Assembly (NCBI RefSeq): GCF_014201115.1
Contig: NZ_JACHDO010000001.1
Span: forward strand, 2,790,001 to 2,854,000
Direction of reading: 5' to 3'
Source of the DNA: Nocardiopsis metallicus
Lineage (GTDB): Bacteria; Actinomycetota; Actinomycetes; Streptosporangiales; Streptosporangiaceae
Length of the DNA: 64,000 nucleotides
In this document: piece after piece, positions 24,457 to 33,480 of the stretch
Layout: the number at the start of each line of letters is the position of its first letter
How positions within the stretch are numbered: the stretch's first letter is position 1
Made by a program: the position numbers and the translations under genes
Notes under the pieces: model-generated
Database searches by the model: none
What the model saw: the letters and a program-made list of their open reading frames with translations, nothing else
Told to the model about the DNA's origin: nothing

Positions 24457-27400
24457 ATGAAGTCTGCGCACGGCCTGCGGAGGTACTTCTACGAATTCGT
24501 CTTCCACCAGGCCATCGACCACGCTCGCGAGCAGACGTCGGAGATCGTGCCGATCTCCCAGGCCAAAGCCATCCGGTCCCGGGTCGACGGGATCCTCGCC
24601 GGGCTCCCGGAGATCCCTGAGGCAGAGGGTCTGCCAGCGACGGCACAGCGCCTGGCCCATCCCAAGCTGGGTATCCGGGACTGCCTGAGCGCCATCGATC
24701 AGGCACTGGGCGAGTCGGTGCGCGACTACGAGCCCCAGTTCGGCAACCATTCCGCTGCCGACGAGCGCTACCGAGCGCTGCAGCGGGACTTCAGCCGGGC
24801 CACCGGCGTCGGCGGTGAGACGAACCCGAAGTCGGCGCGGCTGCCGATCAGCCCCTACGACCCCGAGTGGGCCGAGCGGGCGACGGTCAAGCGTGGGGGC
24901 ACCGCGCTGTCCTATCTACCCGACGAGGTCGTGACGAAGATGACCGGCGGCGAGGTCGGCCGGGTCGCGGCCCCACAGCACGGCAACGCGATGCTGTGGC
25001 GCATCGATGATGGCAAGGCCGTCGAGGCTGGTCGGGCGATGATCTACGACGACGCCTCGGGGCTGACCGCCTTCATGGACAAGATGAGCGAGGCCGAGTA
25101 CAACCAGGTCCGCGGCTGGGTCCTCGACGGCGGACGGGATCCGCACACCGGGCGCATCGACCGCAACCGCTTCATGTCCCAGGCCGCCGTGGCCCGTTCC
25201 GTGGCCGTGCTCGACGAGCTCAAGGCCCAGGGCACCGCCTACGAGGTCGTCCGTGACATCAACCCCGGCCAGATCAAGGCCGTCCTGGCGGACACGGGCC
25301 TGGAGATCCGCCTCACCGAGTCCCGAGAGTCCGAGGACTTCGCCGGGGCCCGCATCTACGACAACGGCCTGGTCTCGCGCTACAGCACCAACCACTGGGT
25401 CAAGGGCGGCGTGGCCCTGCACTCGGCGAGCCCCGACGAGGCCGTTGCCCTACTGCGCTTCGCCCAGGGGCAGTCCGTCGGGCGCAAAGACATCCCGGGA
25501 GCAACTGTCGGGGTGCTGGGCGCCACGCACACCGAGTCGAGCCGCTCGGGCCCTGTCGAGGTCCCCGATGCCTACTACACCGACAAGGAGTCGATGTTCG
25601 TCGTCGACGACTACGCGCGCGGCTCAGGCTCGAAGGTCCTGCTGCGGCGGGAGAACACCTCGCGGACACTGCCGACCTACTTCGTCGACACCGAGTCGGC
25701 CGAGGCCTACGGCCGGGCGGCTGTGGAGTCGGCGCGGGTGAACCTCCAGTCGGCCCTCGACGTCGAGGGCATCATCGACTCGTTCCACGCCCAGCGCTCG
25801 CAAGGCCTCAACCTCGTCGAGTTCGAACCCCCGGAGTACTCAGCCGACGCCGAGGTCGCCGCGATCCAACGCTCCTACTGGGACGTGCTCACCGGAGAGC
25901 AGACCTCGCTGCTGCGACCGGGTGCGACCGAGGAGATGTACGCCGACAGGCTCGAGGCCATTGGCGAGTCCGCCGAGGCTGGCCTGGGCAACCTCGTCTA
26001 CGGTGGCTCGCCCGAGGAGGTCATCCGTGACCACGCGGCCGACGTGCCCTTCGAACTCATCGGCACTTGGGAGGCCGAGACCCACCAGATCGACGGTGAG
26101 TGGGTCGACCAGCGCTTCGACCCGAGCCGAGTGGCCAAGTACATGACCAGCTCGGTCGGCCAGTGGTCGAACCTCGACAACCTCGCCGCGGCGCTGCGCC
26201 GGGCCGAGGTCGATCCGGCCGAGATGATGGGTACCGGCTTCCAGACCACGCGGTTCAAAGACCGGATGGTCCGTTTCAACGCCGAGACGGCCGTGCCGAT
26301 CGAGGCTCACCCGTCGGAGTTCATCCAGCGCGTCGGCACGACCGTCCACGACTCGCTGGCCCGCTCGGGCACTGCGCCCGGCCCGATCCTCATCGACGAC
26401 AAGGGCGTGATCTCCTACACCGCCGAGAAGCAGCGCCGCGGCGGGTCGCGGGTACCGGTGTCGGGCCAGATCGGGCAGGTCTTCGACGTCGGTGACCACG
26501 GCGAGATCGTCACGCGGTTCGCCTCCGGCGAGAACGCGCTCATCGTGCCTGGTTACCAGGCACGGATTCGGGCCCCGACGCCAGGGCAGCGGCCGACCTC
26601 GGTCGAGGAGCGTACAGTGCTGCGCGGCTACGAACAGCTCGTCCACGAGCGCATCGCCCACCAGATCGCCGGCGACCTCGTGGCCACCCGCAGCGATGTC
26701 GGCGAGCCATCGAGTCTCAACGGTGTCTACTCGCAGCTCTACGGCACCAAGTACCCAACCGACTTCATCGAGCGAGCCACCGTGCTGAGCATCGACCCCG
26801 CCACTGGCGAGGTCAGCTCCCGCGTGGACCCGTGGATCGAGACGATCCTGTCGACCGAGGCGAAACGAATCCGCTACAGCAATGAGGTCAAGGCCGGCTC
26901 GACCGTCTACGCCGAGTACCGGGCCGGGCGGGACCGCACCGACCCGGCCGACGACAACCACTTCGACGCCTGGGCACTCACCGGCGGGCGGAACATGACG
27001 GTGCTCACCGGTACCGGCGCTAACCGCGTCCCTGCACCAAAGGGCTACTTCGACCCCGTGATGACCGGCGGGGCGACCAACCAGGGCATCGTCCGCTACC
27101 TCACGACCGACGCTGAGGTCTCCCCCGACGGCTCGATCGTACCCGGCGACCCAGAAACCCTCACCGGTGCCCGCGCCCCACTCATGACCCGGTCCGAGCT
27201 GGAGACTTTGGCCTACGACCCCTTCGACCGTCAGCAGATGACGGCCTCGACGATCATGCAGTCGTCAAAGGTGACCGAGCCTGCGGGCACGGCGATGATG
27301 ACCTTCGGCGGCTGGACGGCCGACGACCCGATCGTCGTGTCCAAGGAGTTCGCCGCGGCCCACCAGATCCGCGGCGCCAAAGGGCAGCTGCGCCCCCTCG

Positions 27401-30039
27401 TTGTCGGCGACAAGCTCTCCGACCTGCACGGCAACAAGGGCGTGGTCTCGCTCGTCGTCGATCGGTCGATGAGTATCGAGGACGCCGAGGCACAGGATAT
27501 TGCCGAGGAGGTCGCATGGTTTCGCGAGAACCCGCAGATGGACGTGGTGATGAGCCCGTTCTCGCTGATCTCGCGCCGCAACGCAGGATCGGCCCGAGAG
27601 CTCATGGCCGGCGACGTCGAGACCCTGAAGGCTCCGGCGATGCGCGGGAAGAGGCTCAGCGAGTTTTCGAGTGTTGCGGCCAAGGCTGGTGTGGGCCAGA
27701 TGCGCTTCGTGGTCACCCACATGGCCGTCGACGAAAAGACGAAGATCTACGACGACGAGGCGATCCAGGCCGGACACGGCCGTAAAGCCTCGAGTCAGCT
27801 CGCATGGGCGCTGGGGTCGAAGGGCTGCCCGGCGATCATGCGGGAGTTCTACGGGCACAACACCGGCCCGGAGTCGAACGTGCGCGAGTACCTGCGGGTG
27901 GCGGGCCTCGACATGGACGCCGACGGAGCGCTGCGGGTGGTCGGCCAGGCCGAGCCCGGCGAGGAGTCGCCGGCGCGCCGGTTCATCCCGATGCCTGAGC
28001 TCGTCCGCACGAAGCCAGGCAGATCGACCCGGACGCCAGGGCTGAACACCGCAGCGATGCGCAAGTCCTTCGGCGACCTCATCGGCGACCGCGGGGGCGA
28101 CCTCGAATTGCCTTTCGCCCTGACCTTCCCCACCGGCGAGCAGACCGAACAGGCCTCGGTGACCAGCTGGAAGTTGCCCGTGCTCTCCTCGCACCTGCGC
28201 AGCGGCCAGGAGTTCGATGACGGAACCTCGGTGATGCACGACTACACCCGGTCTTACCAGCAGGTTTTCGTCGAGTCCTGCCGGTACCGGTTCATGCAGG
28301 AGAAGCTCGCGAACGAGCAACTCACCAACGACAAGCGCTCGAAGCTATTGGCGGACATGTCAACGACTGTCCAGCGGGCCCAGCGTTCCTTCGAAGCGAT
28401 CACCACCGATGTGACCTCGCGGGTACTCACCGGCAAGAACAACGTCTTCAAGACCGGGCTGATGGCTTCGCGGCTGTCGGACTCGGCGACGATGGTGTGG
28501 ACGGCCGACCCCAGGCTGGACATCGATCAGGTGGCGCTGTCGCCGGACAAGGCAGCCCGGCTCGGCCTCGAAGAGGGCGATCACGCCCTGGTCTGGCGCG
28601 ACCCTGTCCTGCGCGACTCGGGCGTGCGCTACCTGCGCGTGGCTCTCGACGAGCGGCTGACCGGCGCGGCGATCAACCCGGTGATGGACAAATGCTTCGA
28701 CGGCGACTTCGACGGCGACGCCGTGGCGGTGGTCAAGCTCCACTCACAGGCGGCCAAGGACGAGGCGATGGCCAAGTTCTCGGTGTCGGCGAACCTGCTT
28801 GACACCGGCGTCGTCGGCCCTGATGGGACGCACCCACTGGCGATGCACGTCGCGCTCGACACCCAGGTCGCGGTGTCGAAGGCCCCAGAATTGGCCGAGG
28901 AGTTCAACATCTTGAGGTCGGAGGCGAACCTGCTGCTGGCCGCCGAGCGCGGCGGAGAGTCGGCCGAGTCGATCGCCGTCCGCCGCCTCGACGTCACCGA
29001 ACAGCTCTCCAACCTCTACCGCAGTGCCCAGTCACGCGAGTTCGGCTCGGCCCTGGACTTCTCCAGCGCCTACAACCACGTCGAGAGCGTCAAGGCCGTC
29101 TGCGTCGACACCGGGGCCAAGGGCAGCCTCGGGAAACTGGCTTCTTACGCCGAGAAGTTCGGCCTGCGGGTCGACGACGCCGGTGACTGGCACGACGTCG
29201 ACCACGGGGAGCCGGGCATCACGAAGGCCGACCAAGAGGCATCGATGTTCGCCACGGCGATCAAGGCTCACGGCACCGGCCTCGGCGGATCCTACAGCCA
29301 GCGGGCGGTGCGCGCGCTGAGGGGGGAGGACCTCAAGGCCGTCCTCGAGGTCACCTACCCGGTGACGCAGTCGATTCTCCAGGCCAAGCACGACGCGGAC
29401 GAGGCTCGACACAAGTACGAGATGCTCCAGGGCCCGGGGCGCGATCTGTGGCGGGGCCGAAAGCTCGAACACGTCGGCGTTGGGCAGTGGAAGCCCGAGT
29501 TCGTCGAGGGCGAGCCGGTGCGGGCGAGCACCGCGGAGTGGGCCGAACAGTTCCAGACCTTCTACGAAGCCCCCGACGGCTTCAACGTGCGGGTCAACCC
29601 CGAGTACGTCCAGCGGGTGGCCGAGGCCCTCACCGACTCGGACACGGGCCTGGTGCGCAACCTCGAGGAAGACAAATCGCTGGTCGGCACCGTCATGGAC
29701 CGTATGGCCTACGGCGGTGACTTCGAGACCCTTGTGGCCGCGGCCGCAGCCCGGGAGAACGTCTACGACGGACCGGGTAACGAGCAGTTCGCCCCGGCCC
29801 CCACGGCCCGAGCGCGGACCTGGTCGACCGAGGCCGAGACGGGCGTCGAAGCACCGGCGGTGAAGAGAGCCATACTCAAGCGCGACGTGCTCGCCGACAG
29901 CGTCGACCAGGCGCGCACACGCCAGGTGAATCGCCGCTCAGCCCAGGCCGTGGTCGTCGGCGGCCGGCCGGAGTACACACCCTCGATCGACATCAAGCAG
30001 CCCGTGGCAGGCGAGCACGACGAAGGAATGGGGTTGTGA
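24457..30039 (+). CDS. Single-chain DNA-dependent RNA polymerase (fused beta-like and beta-prime-like)
   Basis: 1860 residues. Beta-type motifs come first: FDRQQMTASTIMQSS (Arg925, Met928; compare beta ANRALMGSNMQRQ), GGWTADDPIVVSKE (compare GYNFEDSILVSE) and GDKLSDLHGNKGVVS with Lys986 and Lys994, spaced like beta Lys1065/Lys1073 of E. coli. Beta-prime motifs follow: LTGKNNVFKTGLMASRL (compare GKQGRFRQNLLGKR), ALVWRDPVL (compare NRAPTLH), then DFDGD with Asp1417, Asp1419 and Asp1421, the metal-binding catalytic site. DTGAKGSLGKLASYA (about 1551-1565) matches the start of the bridge helix and HGTGLGG (1605) may be the trigger loop. Residues 1-900 are not recognised. All core catalytic residues are present, so activity is likely. 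It should transcribe island DNA. Confidence 0.93.
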   Translation: MKSAHGLRRYFYEFVFHQAIDHAREQTSEIVPISQAKAIRSRVDGILAGLPEIPEAEGLPATAQRLAHPKLGIRDCLSAIDQALGESVRDYEPQFGNHSAADERYRALQRDFSRATGVGGETNPKSARLPISPYDPEWAERATVKRGGTALSYLPDEVVTKMTGGEVGRVAAPQHGNAMLWRIDDGKAVEAGRAMIYDDASGLTAFMDKMSEAEYNQVRGWVLDGGRDPHTGRIDRNRFMSQAAVARSVAVLDELKAQGTAYEVVRDINPGQIKAVLADTGLEIRLTESRESEDFAGARIYDNGLVSRYSTNHWVKGGVALHSASPDEAVALLRFAQGQSVGRKDIPGATVGVLGATHTESSRSGPVEVPDAYYTDKESMFVVDDYARGSGSKVLLRRENTSRTLPTYFVDTESAEAYGRAAVESARVNLQSALDVEGIIDSFHAQRSQGLNLVEFEPPEYSADAEVAAIQRSYWDVLTGEQTSLLRPGATEEMYADRLEAIGESAEAGLGNLVYGGSPEEVIRDHAADVPFELIGTWEAETHQIDGEWVDQRFDPSRVAKYMTSSVGQWSNLDNLAAALRRAEVDPAEMMGTGFQTTRFKDRMVRFNAETAVPIEAHPSEFIQRVGTTVHDSLARSGTAPGPILIDDKGVISYTAEKQRRGGSRVPVSGQIGQVFDVGDHGEIVTRFASGENALIVPGYQARIRAPTPGQRPTSVEERTVLRGYEQLVHERIAHQIAGDLVATRSDVGEPSSLNGVYSQLYGTKYPTDFIERATVLSIDPATGEVSSRVDPWIETILSTEAKRIRYSNEVKAGSTVYAEYRAGRDRTDPADDNHFDAWALTGGRNMTVLTGTGANRVPAPKGYFDPVMTGGATNQGIVRYLTTDAEVSPDGSIVPGDPETLTGARAPLMTRSELETLAYDPFDRQQMTASTIMQSSKVTEPAGTAMMTFGGWTADDPIVVSKEFAAAHQIRGAKGQLRPLVVGDKLSDLHGNKGVVSLVVDRSMSIEDAEAQDIAEEVAWFRENPQMDVVMSPFSLISRRNAGSARELMAGDVETLKAPAMRGKRLSEFSSVAAKAGVGQMRFVVTHMAVDEKTKIYDDEAIQAGHGRKASSQLAWALGSKGCPAIMREFYGHNTGPESNVREYLRVAGLDMDADGALRVVGQAEPGEESPARRFIPMPELVRTKPGRSTRTPGLNTAAMRKSFGDLIGDRGGDLELPFALTFPTGEQTEQASVTSWKLPVLSSHLRSGQEFDDGTSVMHDYTRSYQQVFVESCRYRFMQEKLANEQLTNDKRSKLLADMSTTVQRAQRSFEAITTDVTSRVLTGKNNVFKTGLMASRLSDSATMVWTADPRLDIDQVALSPDKAARLGLEEGDHALVWRDPVLRDSGVRYLRVALDERLTGAAINPVMDKCFDGDFDGDAVAVVKLHSQAAKDEAMAKFSVSANLLDTGVVGPDGTHPLAMHVALDTQVAVSKAPELAEEFNILRSEANLLLAAERGGESAESIAVRRLDVTEQLSNLYRSAQSREFGSALDFSSAYNHVESVKAVCVDTGAKGSLGKLASYAEKFGLRVDDAGDWHDVDHGEPGITKADQEASMFATAIKAHGTGLGGSYSQRAVRALRGEDLKAVLEVTYPVTQSILQAKHDADEARHKYEMLQGPGRDLWRGRKLEHVGVGQWKPEFVEGEPVRASTAEWAEQFQTFYEAPDGFNVRVNPEYVQRVAEALTDSDTGLVRNLEEDKSLVGTVMDRMAYGGDFETLVAAAAARENVYDGPGNEQFAPAPTARARTWSTEAETGVEAPAVKRAILKRDVLADSVDQARTRQVNRRSAQAVVVGGRPEYTPSIDIKQPVAGEHDEGMGL

Positions 30040-30040
30040 C

Positions 30041-31816
30041 ATGAGCGAGCGCAAGCGCCTGGGAGACGTGGAAACGGTGCCGGTGGGCCGCACGCCTATG
30101 ACCGTAGACGGGCAGGGGCGGATCGACGCCGACGAGTGGGCGGCCGAGAGGACCCAGGCGCAGCCGCCCCCCGGCCCCGGAACGGTCTACCCCCCAAGGC
30201 CGGGACCGGCCGACGAGGCACCGATCGATGCCGAGTCCACCGAGGAGCGGCCGACGACCGGCCAGAGGGCCCGCCGCGCCTGGGAGGAGAGCAGGAGGAA
30301 GGCGCGAGAGTTCTTCAGCGAGAGCGTGCAGGCCACGATCGTTGTTCACGAGGAGCAGCGGGCCAGGGACGAGGAACGGGCGGCGACCGACGACCCGAAG
30401 GCGAGCGAGCGCGAACAGTTGTTCAAGCTGCGCAGCGAAGCGAGGCTGGCCGGAGAGGAGTACCTCGACTCCCTCAGGCGCTCGCAGATCTTCGTGCCCG
30501 GCTTCACCGAGGAGAAGGCGGCCAAGCAGCTCGACGCCATGCAGCAGGTCTACGTGCAGATGATGGTGCAGGGCTGTCTGCGCCCGCTCTCGCGCGGGGT
30601 CAACACCAACTCGGTCATCCAGGCCGTGGGGATGATGATGTCGATGGCGCTGCTGTCTGAAGACTTCCGCGACCAGGTCCGCCCGCACGTCGACCGGCTC
30701 AGGGAGAAGATCCAGGACCGCATCGACACCAAGACCCGCTCGAGGGTCGGCGCGGTCGAGAAGGGCATCGAGCGCCGCCGGGACTTCTTCAGCGGGGTCG
30801 TCGACGAGGAGAAGAGGGCACGGCTGGTCGGCTCGACCGACGCGCGCGCCCAGCTGTCGAGGAAGTGGCGCAAGCGCTACGACGACCTGCTTTATCGTGA
30901 GCGCGGCCAGCGGCAGCTCTACACCCCGGAGTCGGCGGCTCTGACGGAGCTGGGTCTGATGGAGAACGCCTTCGTCCAGATGCGGAACCCGGAGACGGAA
31001 TCGCAGGAGATCTACCAGTCCTACAAGGAGCTGCGCTCGCACCTGTGGGCCCAGTTCGAGGACGACGGCCTCGAACGCCAGGACGTCGTCGACCGGGTCA
31101 AGAAGATGGTCGGGGCGCGGATGGAGCACGAGCCGGAGCTGTGGACGATGTTCAAGGGCACCGCCCATGGACGAATCATCAAGGACTACCGCATCGACGA
31201 AGCCACCGGGGTCCGGGATGAGCAGTGGCGCGGGGGCTGGGTGAACCACATCGGGGCCAGGATGCCGCGTGAGGCGACCTTCTCCCTGCGCCCGCCGATG
31301 ACGCGCGATGAGCACAGCTCGGCGATCTCCGAGACGATGCGGATCTCGTTCGCCGACGCGGTGAGCAAGGACATGAAGGACGGCAGGGCCGACGGCAAGC
31401 ACTTTCGGGAGATGACCATCGGGTACATGGCTGGCTTTGCCGGACGCATGCAGGGCATGGACCTGCGCGGGGCCCCCGCCGGCGTGCGCATGGCCGTCGA
31501 GCAATCCGAGGTGATGATGGCGACGATGACCGTCGACGGCGTCGAACCTGAGGCCCAGCGGGCGGCGTACTCGATGGCCTATGCCAACGCCATGGACGAG
31601 GTCGCCGAGCAGTGCCCGGAGGTCAAGGACCTCATGCACAAGCGGTTCGGCTCCGACTGGAAGGCGGTGCTCAAGGACGCCGCGGACAATCCGCGGGACT
31701 TCATCGTTGCGATGAAGGCGAAGCCGCGACAGTACTACGCCGGAGCCGACGGGGGCCCGGCGTATGAGTCGGCTCGGGACTACGACACCGCCCATGAGGA
31801 TCCCCAGCCGGTCTGA
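30041..31816 (+). CDS. Hypothetical protein coupled to the single-chain RNA polymerase
   Basis: 591 residues; the ATG follows the polymerase stop at once, with GGGG 7 bases upstream. Residues about 20-80 are Pro/Glu-rich and disordered. The rest is helical and soluble, with an extended charged helix (REKIQDRIDTKTRSRVGAVE) and a C-terminal helical domain (EAQRAAYSMAYANAMDEVAE). No enzyme, zinc or sigma-factor motif is visible. Tight coupling to the polymerase makes a partner or specificity subunit the first hypothesis, with a conjugation protein as the alternative. Confidence 0.7.
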   Translation: MSERKRLGDVETVPVGRTPMTVDGQGRIDADEWAAERTQAQPPPGPGTVYPPRPGPADEAPIDAESTEERPTTGQRARRAWEESRRKAREFFSESVQATIVVHEEQRARDEERAATDDPKASEREQLFKLRSEARLAGEEYLDSLRRSQIFVPGFTEEKAAKQLDAMQQVYVQMMVQGCLRPLSRGVNTNSVIQAVGMMMSMALLSEDFRDQVRPHVDRLREKIQDRIDTKTRSRVGAVEKGIERRRDFFSGVVDEEKRARLVGSTDARAQLSRKWRKRYDDLLYRERGQRQLYTPESAALTELGLMENAFVQMRNPETESQEIYQSYKELRSHLWAQFEDDGLERQDVVDRVKKMVGARMEHEPELWTMFKGTAHGRIIKDYRIDEATGVRDEQWRGGWVNHIGARMPREATFSLRPPMTRDEHSSAISETMRISFADAVSKDMKDGRADGKHFREMTIGYMAGFAGRMQGMDLRGAPAGVRMAVEQSEVMMATMTVDGVEPEAQRAAYSMAYANAMDEVAEQCPEVKDLMHKRFGSDWKAVLKDAADNPRDFIVAMKAKPRQYYAGADGGPAYESARDYDTAHEDPQPV

Positions 31817-31854
31817 GGGGTCGGGGATGAAGCGCGAGAGGAGAGGTAGGAGAG

Positions 31855-32202
31855 ATGTCGGAAGACGCGATGCAGCAGCGCAACGAGCGGGGCTCGAAGT
31901 TCGCTGAGATGTTCGGCTACGTCAAGCCTGACGACCGGGCCCGGTGGTCCCAGCAGCGCCAGGCGATGCAGCGGCGGCAGGGGGTGATGAAGACGGGGTT
32001 AAAGCAGTCGCTGAGCTCGATGATGGAGTTCGGGCAGATGAATGTGCAGGCCCGGCTCCAGGCCGCTCATCGAATCAAGGAGCAGGAGGCCTTCGACAAC
32101 AGGAAGGACCGCGTGATCACGGGAGATGACGGCGAGGTGCGGGTCGAGTCGGTGTCGTACCGTGACAAGCAGTCCAGCGATTTGGGGCCGGAGATGGAAT
32201 GA
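31855..32202 (+). CDS. Small charged protein of the polymerase operon
   Basis: 115 residues, helical and Gln/Arg/Met-rich (RWSQQRQAMQRRQGVMKTGL; SMMEFGQMNVQARLQAAHRI), no membrane segment. GGTAGGAG precedes the ATG. It sits 38 bases after the polymerase-coupled gene and is probably co-transcribed. Possibly nucleic-acid binding by its basic helix; no family recognised. Confidence 0.6.
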   Translation: MSEDAMQQRNERGSKFAEMFGYVKPDDRARWSQQRQAMQRRQGVMKTGLKQSLSSMMEFGQMNVQARLQAAHRIKEQEAFDNRKDRVITGDDGEVRVESVSYRDKQSSDLGPEME

Positions 32203-32286
32203 CTATTCATCGACGATGAACAGGACTTTGGGGGTCCTGCGCATCGTCATTCGAGTCGGACAGACTGGCTTTCAGGGAAGGATGCG

Positions 32287-32652
32287 ATGTCGAGGAGCAG
32301 TGGGCAGGCCATGGAAACAGGGACGAGCCGGCGCATCAACAAGCGCGAATTCATCTCACGCGCGGCGAGGAGGTCGGGGCTGTCGATCAAGACGATGAGC
32401 CAGGCCCACCAAGCGCTCATGGGTGAGCTCATCGACTCCGTGGCCGGAGGCGACGTGGTCGTGCTCAATGGCTTCGGTCGGTTCTACAGGCAGGACCACA
32501 AGGGGCACAAGGTCCGCTTCGGCAAGGAGAGCGTCAGCGACTACTCGGTGCTGAAGTTCTCCGCCTCGCGCAGCGTCAACCGCAGCCTCGACGCCTGCCA
32601 CGGCGTGCTCGACGGAATCACGGAGACCCGGCGCGAGTTCGCCGTGGTGTGA
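32287..32652 (+). CDS. HU/IHF-family DNA-binding protein
   Basis: 121 residues. INKREFISRAARRSGLSIKT begins a helical HU dimerisation half, GGDVVVLNGFGRFYRQD matches the conserved GFG(T/R)F turn, and KVRFGKESVSDYSVLKFSAS takes the place of the beta-arm and final helix entry. About 15 N-terminal and 12 C-terminal residues extend the usual 90-residue core. GGAAGG lies 5 bases before the ATG. It probably bends or compacts DNA at island promoters or oriT. It closes the polymerase operon and is followed by a terminator. Confidence 0.85.
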   Translation: MSRSSGQAMETGTSRRINKREFISRAARRSGLSIKTMSQAHQALMGELIDSVAGGDVVVLNGFGRFYRQDHKGHKVRFGKESVSDYSVLKFSASRSVNRSLDACHGVLDGITETRREFAVV

Positions 32653-32690
32653 GGGCCACGGAGAGCCACTCAACCGACAGAGAGAAAAAC

Positions 32691-32721
32691 GGAGCCCCGA
32701 GGAACGATCCCTCGGGGCTCC
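32691..32721 (+). terminator. Terminator after the HU-like gene
   Basis: GGAGCCCCGAGG (32691-32702) pairs perfectly with CCTCGGGGCTCC (32710-32721) around a 7-base loop, 39 bases after the stop. It also lies near the end of the convergent membrane-protein gene and may act in both directions. Confidence 0.8.
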
Positions 32722-32739
32722 TACCTGTTCTGAGCGGAC

Positions 32740-32973
32740 TCAGTGGTCCGTGATGGCTATGACGGCGATGAGGACGATGGCGAGCATCGCGGCGCCGACT
32801 CCGACAGCGGCCAGGAGGCCGCTGGCGCTCAAGCCGTCGATGGCGTCCAGGAGTCGGCCCCAGACGTCGGCGGCGAGGCGGGAGAAGAAGCCGGTGACCC
32901 AGGCGATCACACCTGCGATGGAGACGCCAACCAGTACACAGAGGCCGACGATGAAGCGGGAATTGCGGAGCAT
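32740..32973 (-). CDS. Small two-helix membrane protein
   Basis: 77 residues with two transmembrane helices (about 7-28, FIVGLCVLVGVSIAGVIAWV, and 52-74, LLAAVGVGAAMLAIVLIAVI). Its ATG overlaps the stop of the damaged gene upstream (TGATG), so the two formed a translationally coupled pair. A longer reading from 33273 is rejected, since its N-terminal part belongs to the other gene. Function unknown. Confidence 0.6.
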   Translation of the reverse strand: MLRNSRFIVGLCVLVGVSIAGVIAWVTGFFSRLAADVWGRLLDAIDGLSASGLLAAVGVGAAMLAIVLIAVIAITDH

Positions 32974-33283
32974 CAGAACCTCACCCCCAGGTCCTCTTCG
33001 AGGATCGCGAAAATGCCGAGGTTGGACAGGAAAAAGACGATGACGGCCCTCCAATCGCACCAGGGATCCTCGATGCACCAGGCCACGAAGGCCTTGACCG
33101 AAGGGACCTAGGCCAGGAGTGGGGCGAGCAGGTCGATGCGCACCACCACGTAGCAGACGCCACGCGAACGCGACGACGATCATGGCGGCCAGCGGCCAGC
33201 GCAGCCGCTGCTTCGGGCTCCTCTGCCCGACGGCCCGCTCGGCTGCCCCCTCCCCCGTCGGCGTCGATTTCATCCTGGTTCAT
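32973..33283 (-). pseudogene. Broken small membrane-protein gene
   Basis: From ATG 33283 (GGAAGG 7 bases upstream) the frame starts MNQDEIDADGG. A second frame supplies QRLRWPLAAMIVVAFAW, and a third supplies YVVVRIDLLAPLLA, an in-frame TAG near 33110, VPSVKAFVAWCIEDPW and AVIVFFLSNLGIFAILEEDL. At least two frameshifts plus a stop at a likely Trp codon are needed to join these. It was once a membrane protein of about 100 residues. Confidence 0.5.
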
Positions 33284-33299
33284 CACCCATCCTTCCATA

Positions 33300-33331
33300 C
33301 ATTCAATGATCCACTAAATGGGCATTATATA
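33300..33331 (+). promoter_or_regulatory. AT-rich promoter-like element
   Basis: CATTCAATGA (33300-33309), AAATGGGC (33317-33323 region) and TATATA (33326-33331) align with TTGTCAATGG, GAATGGGC and TATACA in front of the polymerase gene, with almost equal spacing. A 20-codon frame follows. Confidence 0.5.
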
Positions 33332-33346
33332 GAAGAGGAATCAACC

Positions 33347-33409
33347 ATGGACTCAACGAGGTGTGAATGGTACCGGGGCTTCAGGGCAGTGCAACTAGGG
33401 CATGGGTGA
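33347..33409 (+). CDS. 20-residue peptide gene behind a strong promoter-like element
   Basis: A short frame (MDSTRCEWYRGFRAVQLGHG) has AAGAGGA 7 bases before its ATG and a near-ideal promoter-like element 16 bases upstream. It may be a leader peptide, a small bioactive peptide or the remains of a gene cut at an island border; a DNA junction between left and middle blocks lies here. No homology can be judged at this length. Confidence 0.35.
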   Translation: MDSTRCEWYRGFRAVQLGHG

Positions 33410-33480
33410 CCACTGGGTAATACCCATCCCTGATCGCCGGGGCAGTGAAGTGTGACCGGACGGAGTGATGCAGATGGGCA

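Noticed and set aside
29993..31795. 600-codon - strand frame opposite the polymerase partner
   Set aside because: His/Arg/Leu-rich shadow; the + strand frame is coupled to the polymerase gene and has a ribosome site.
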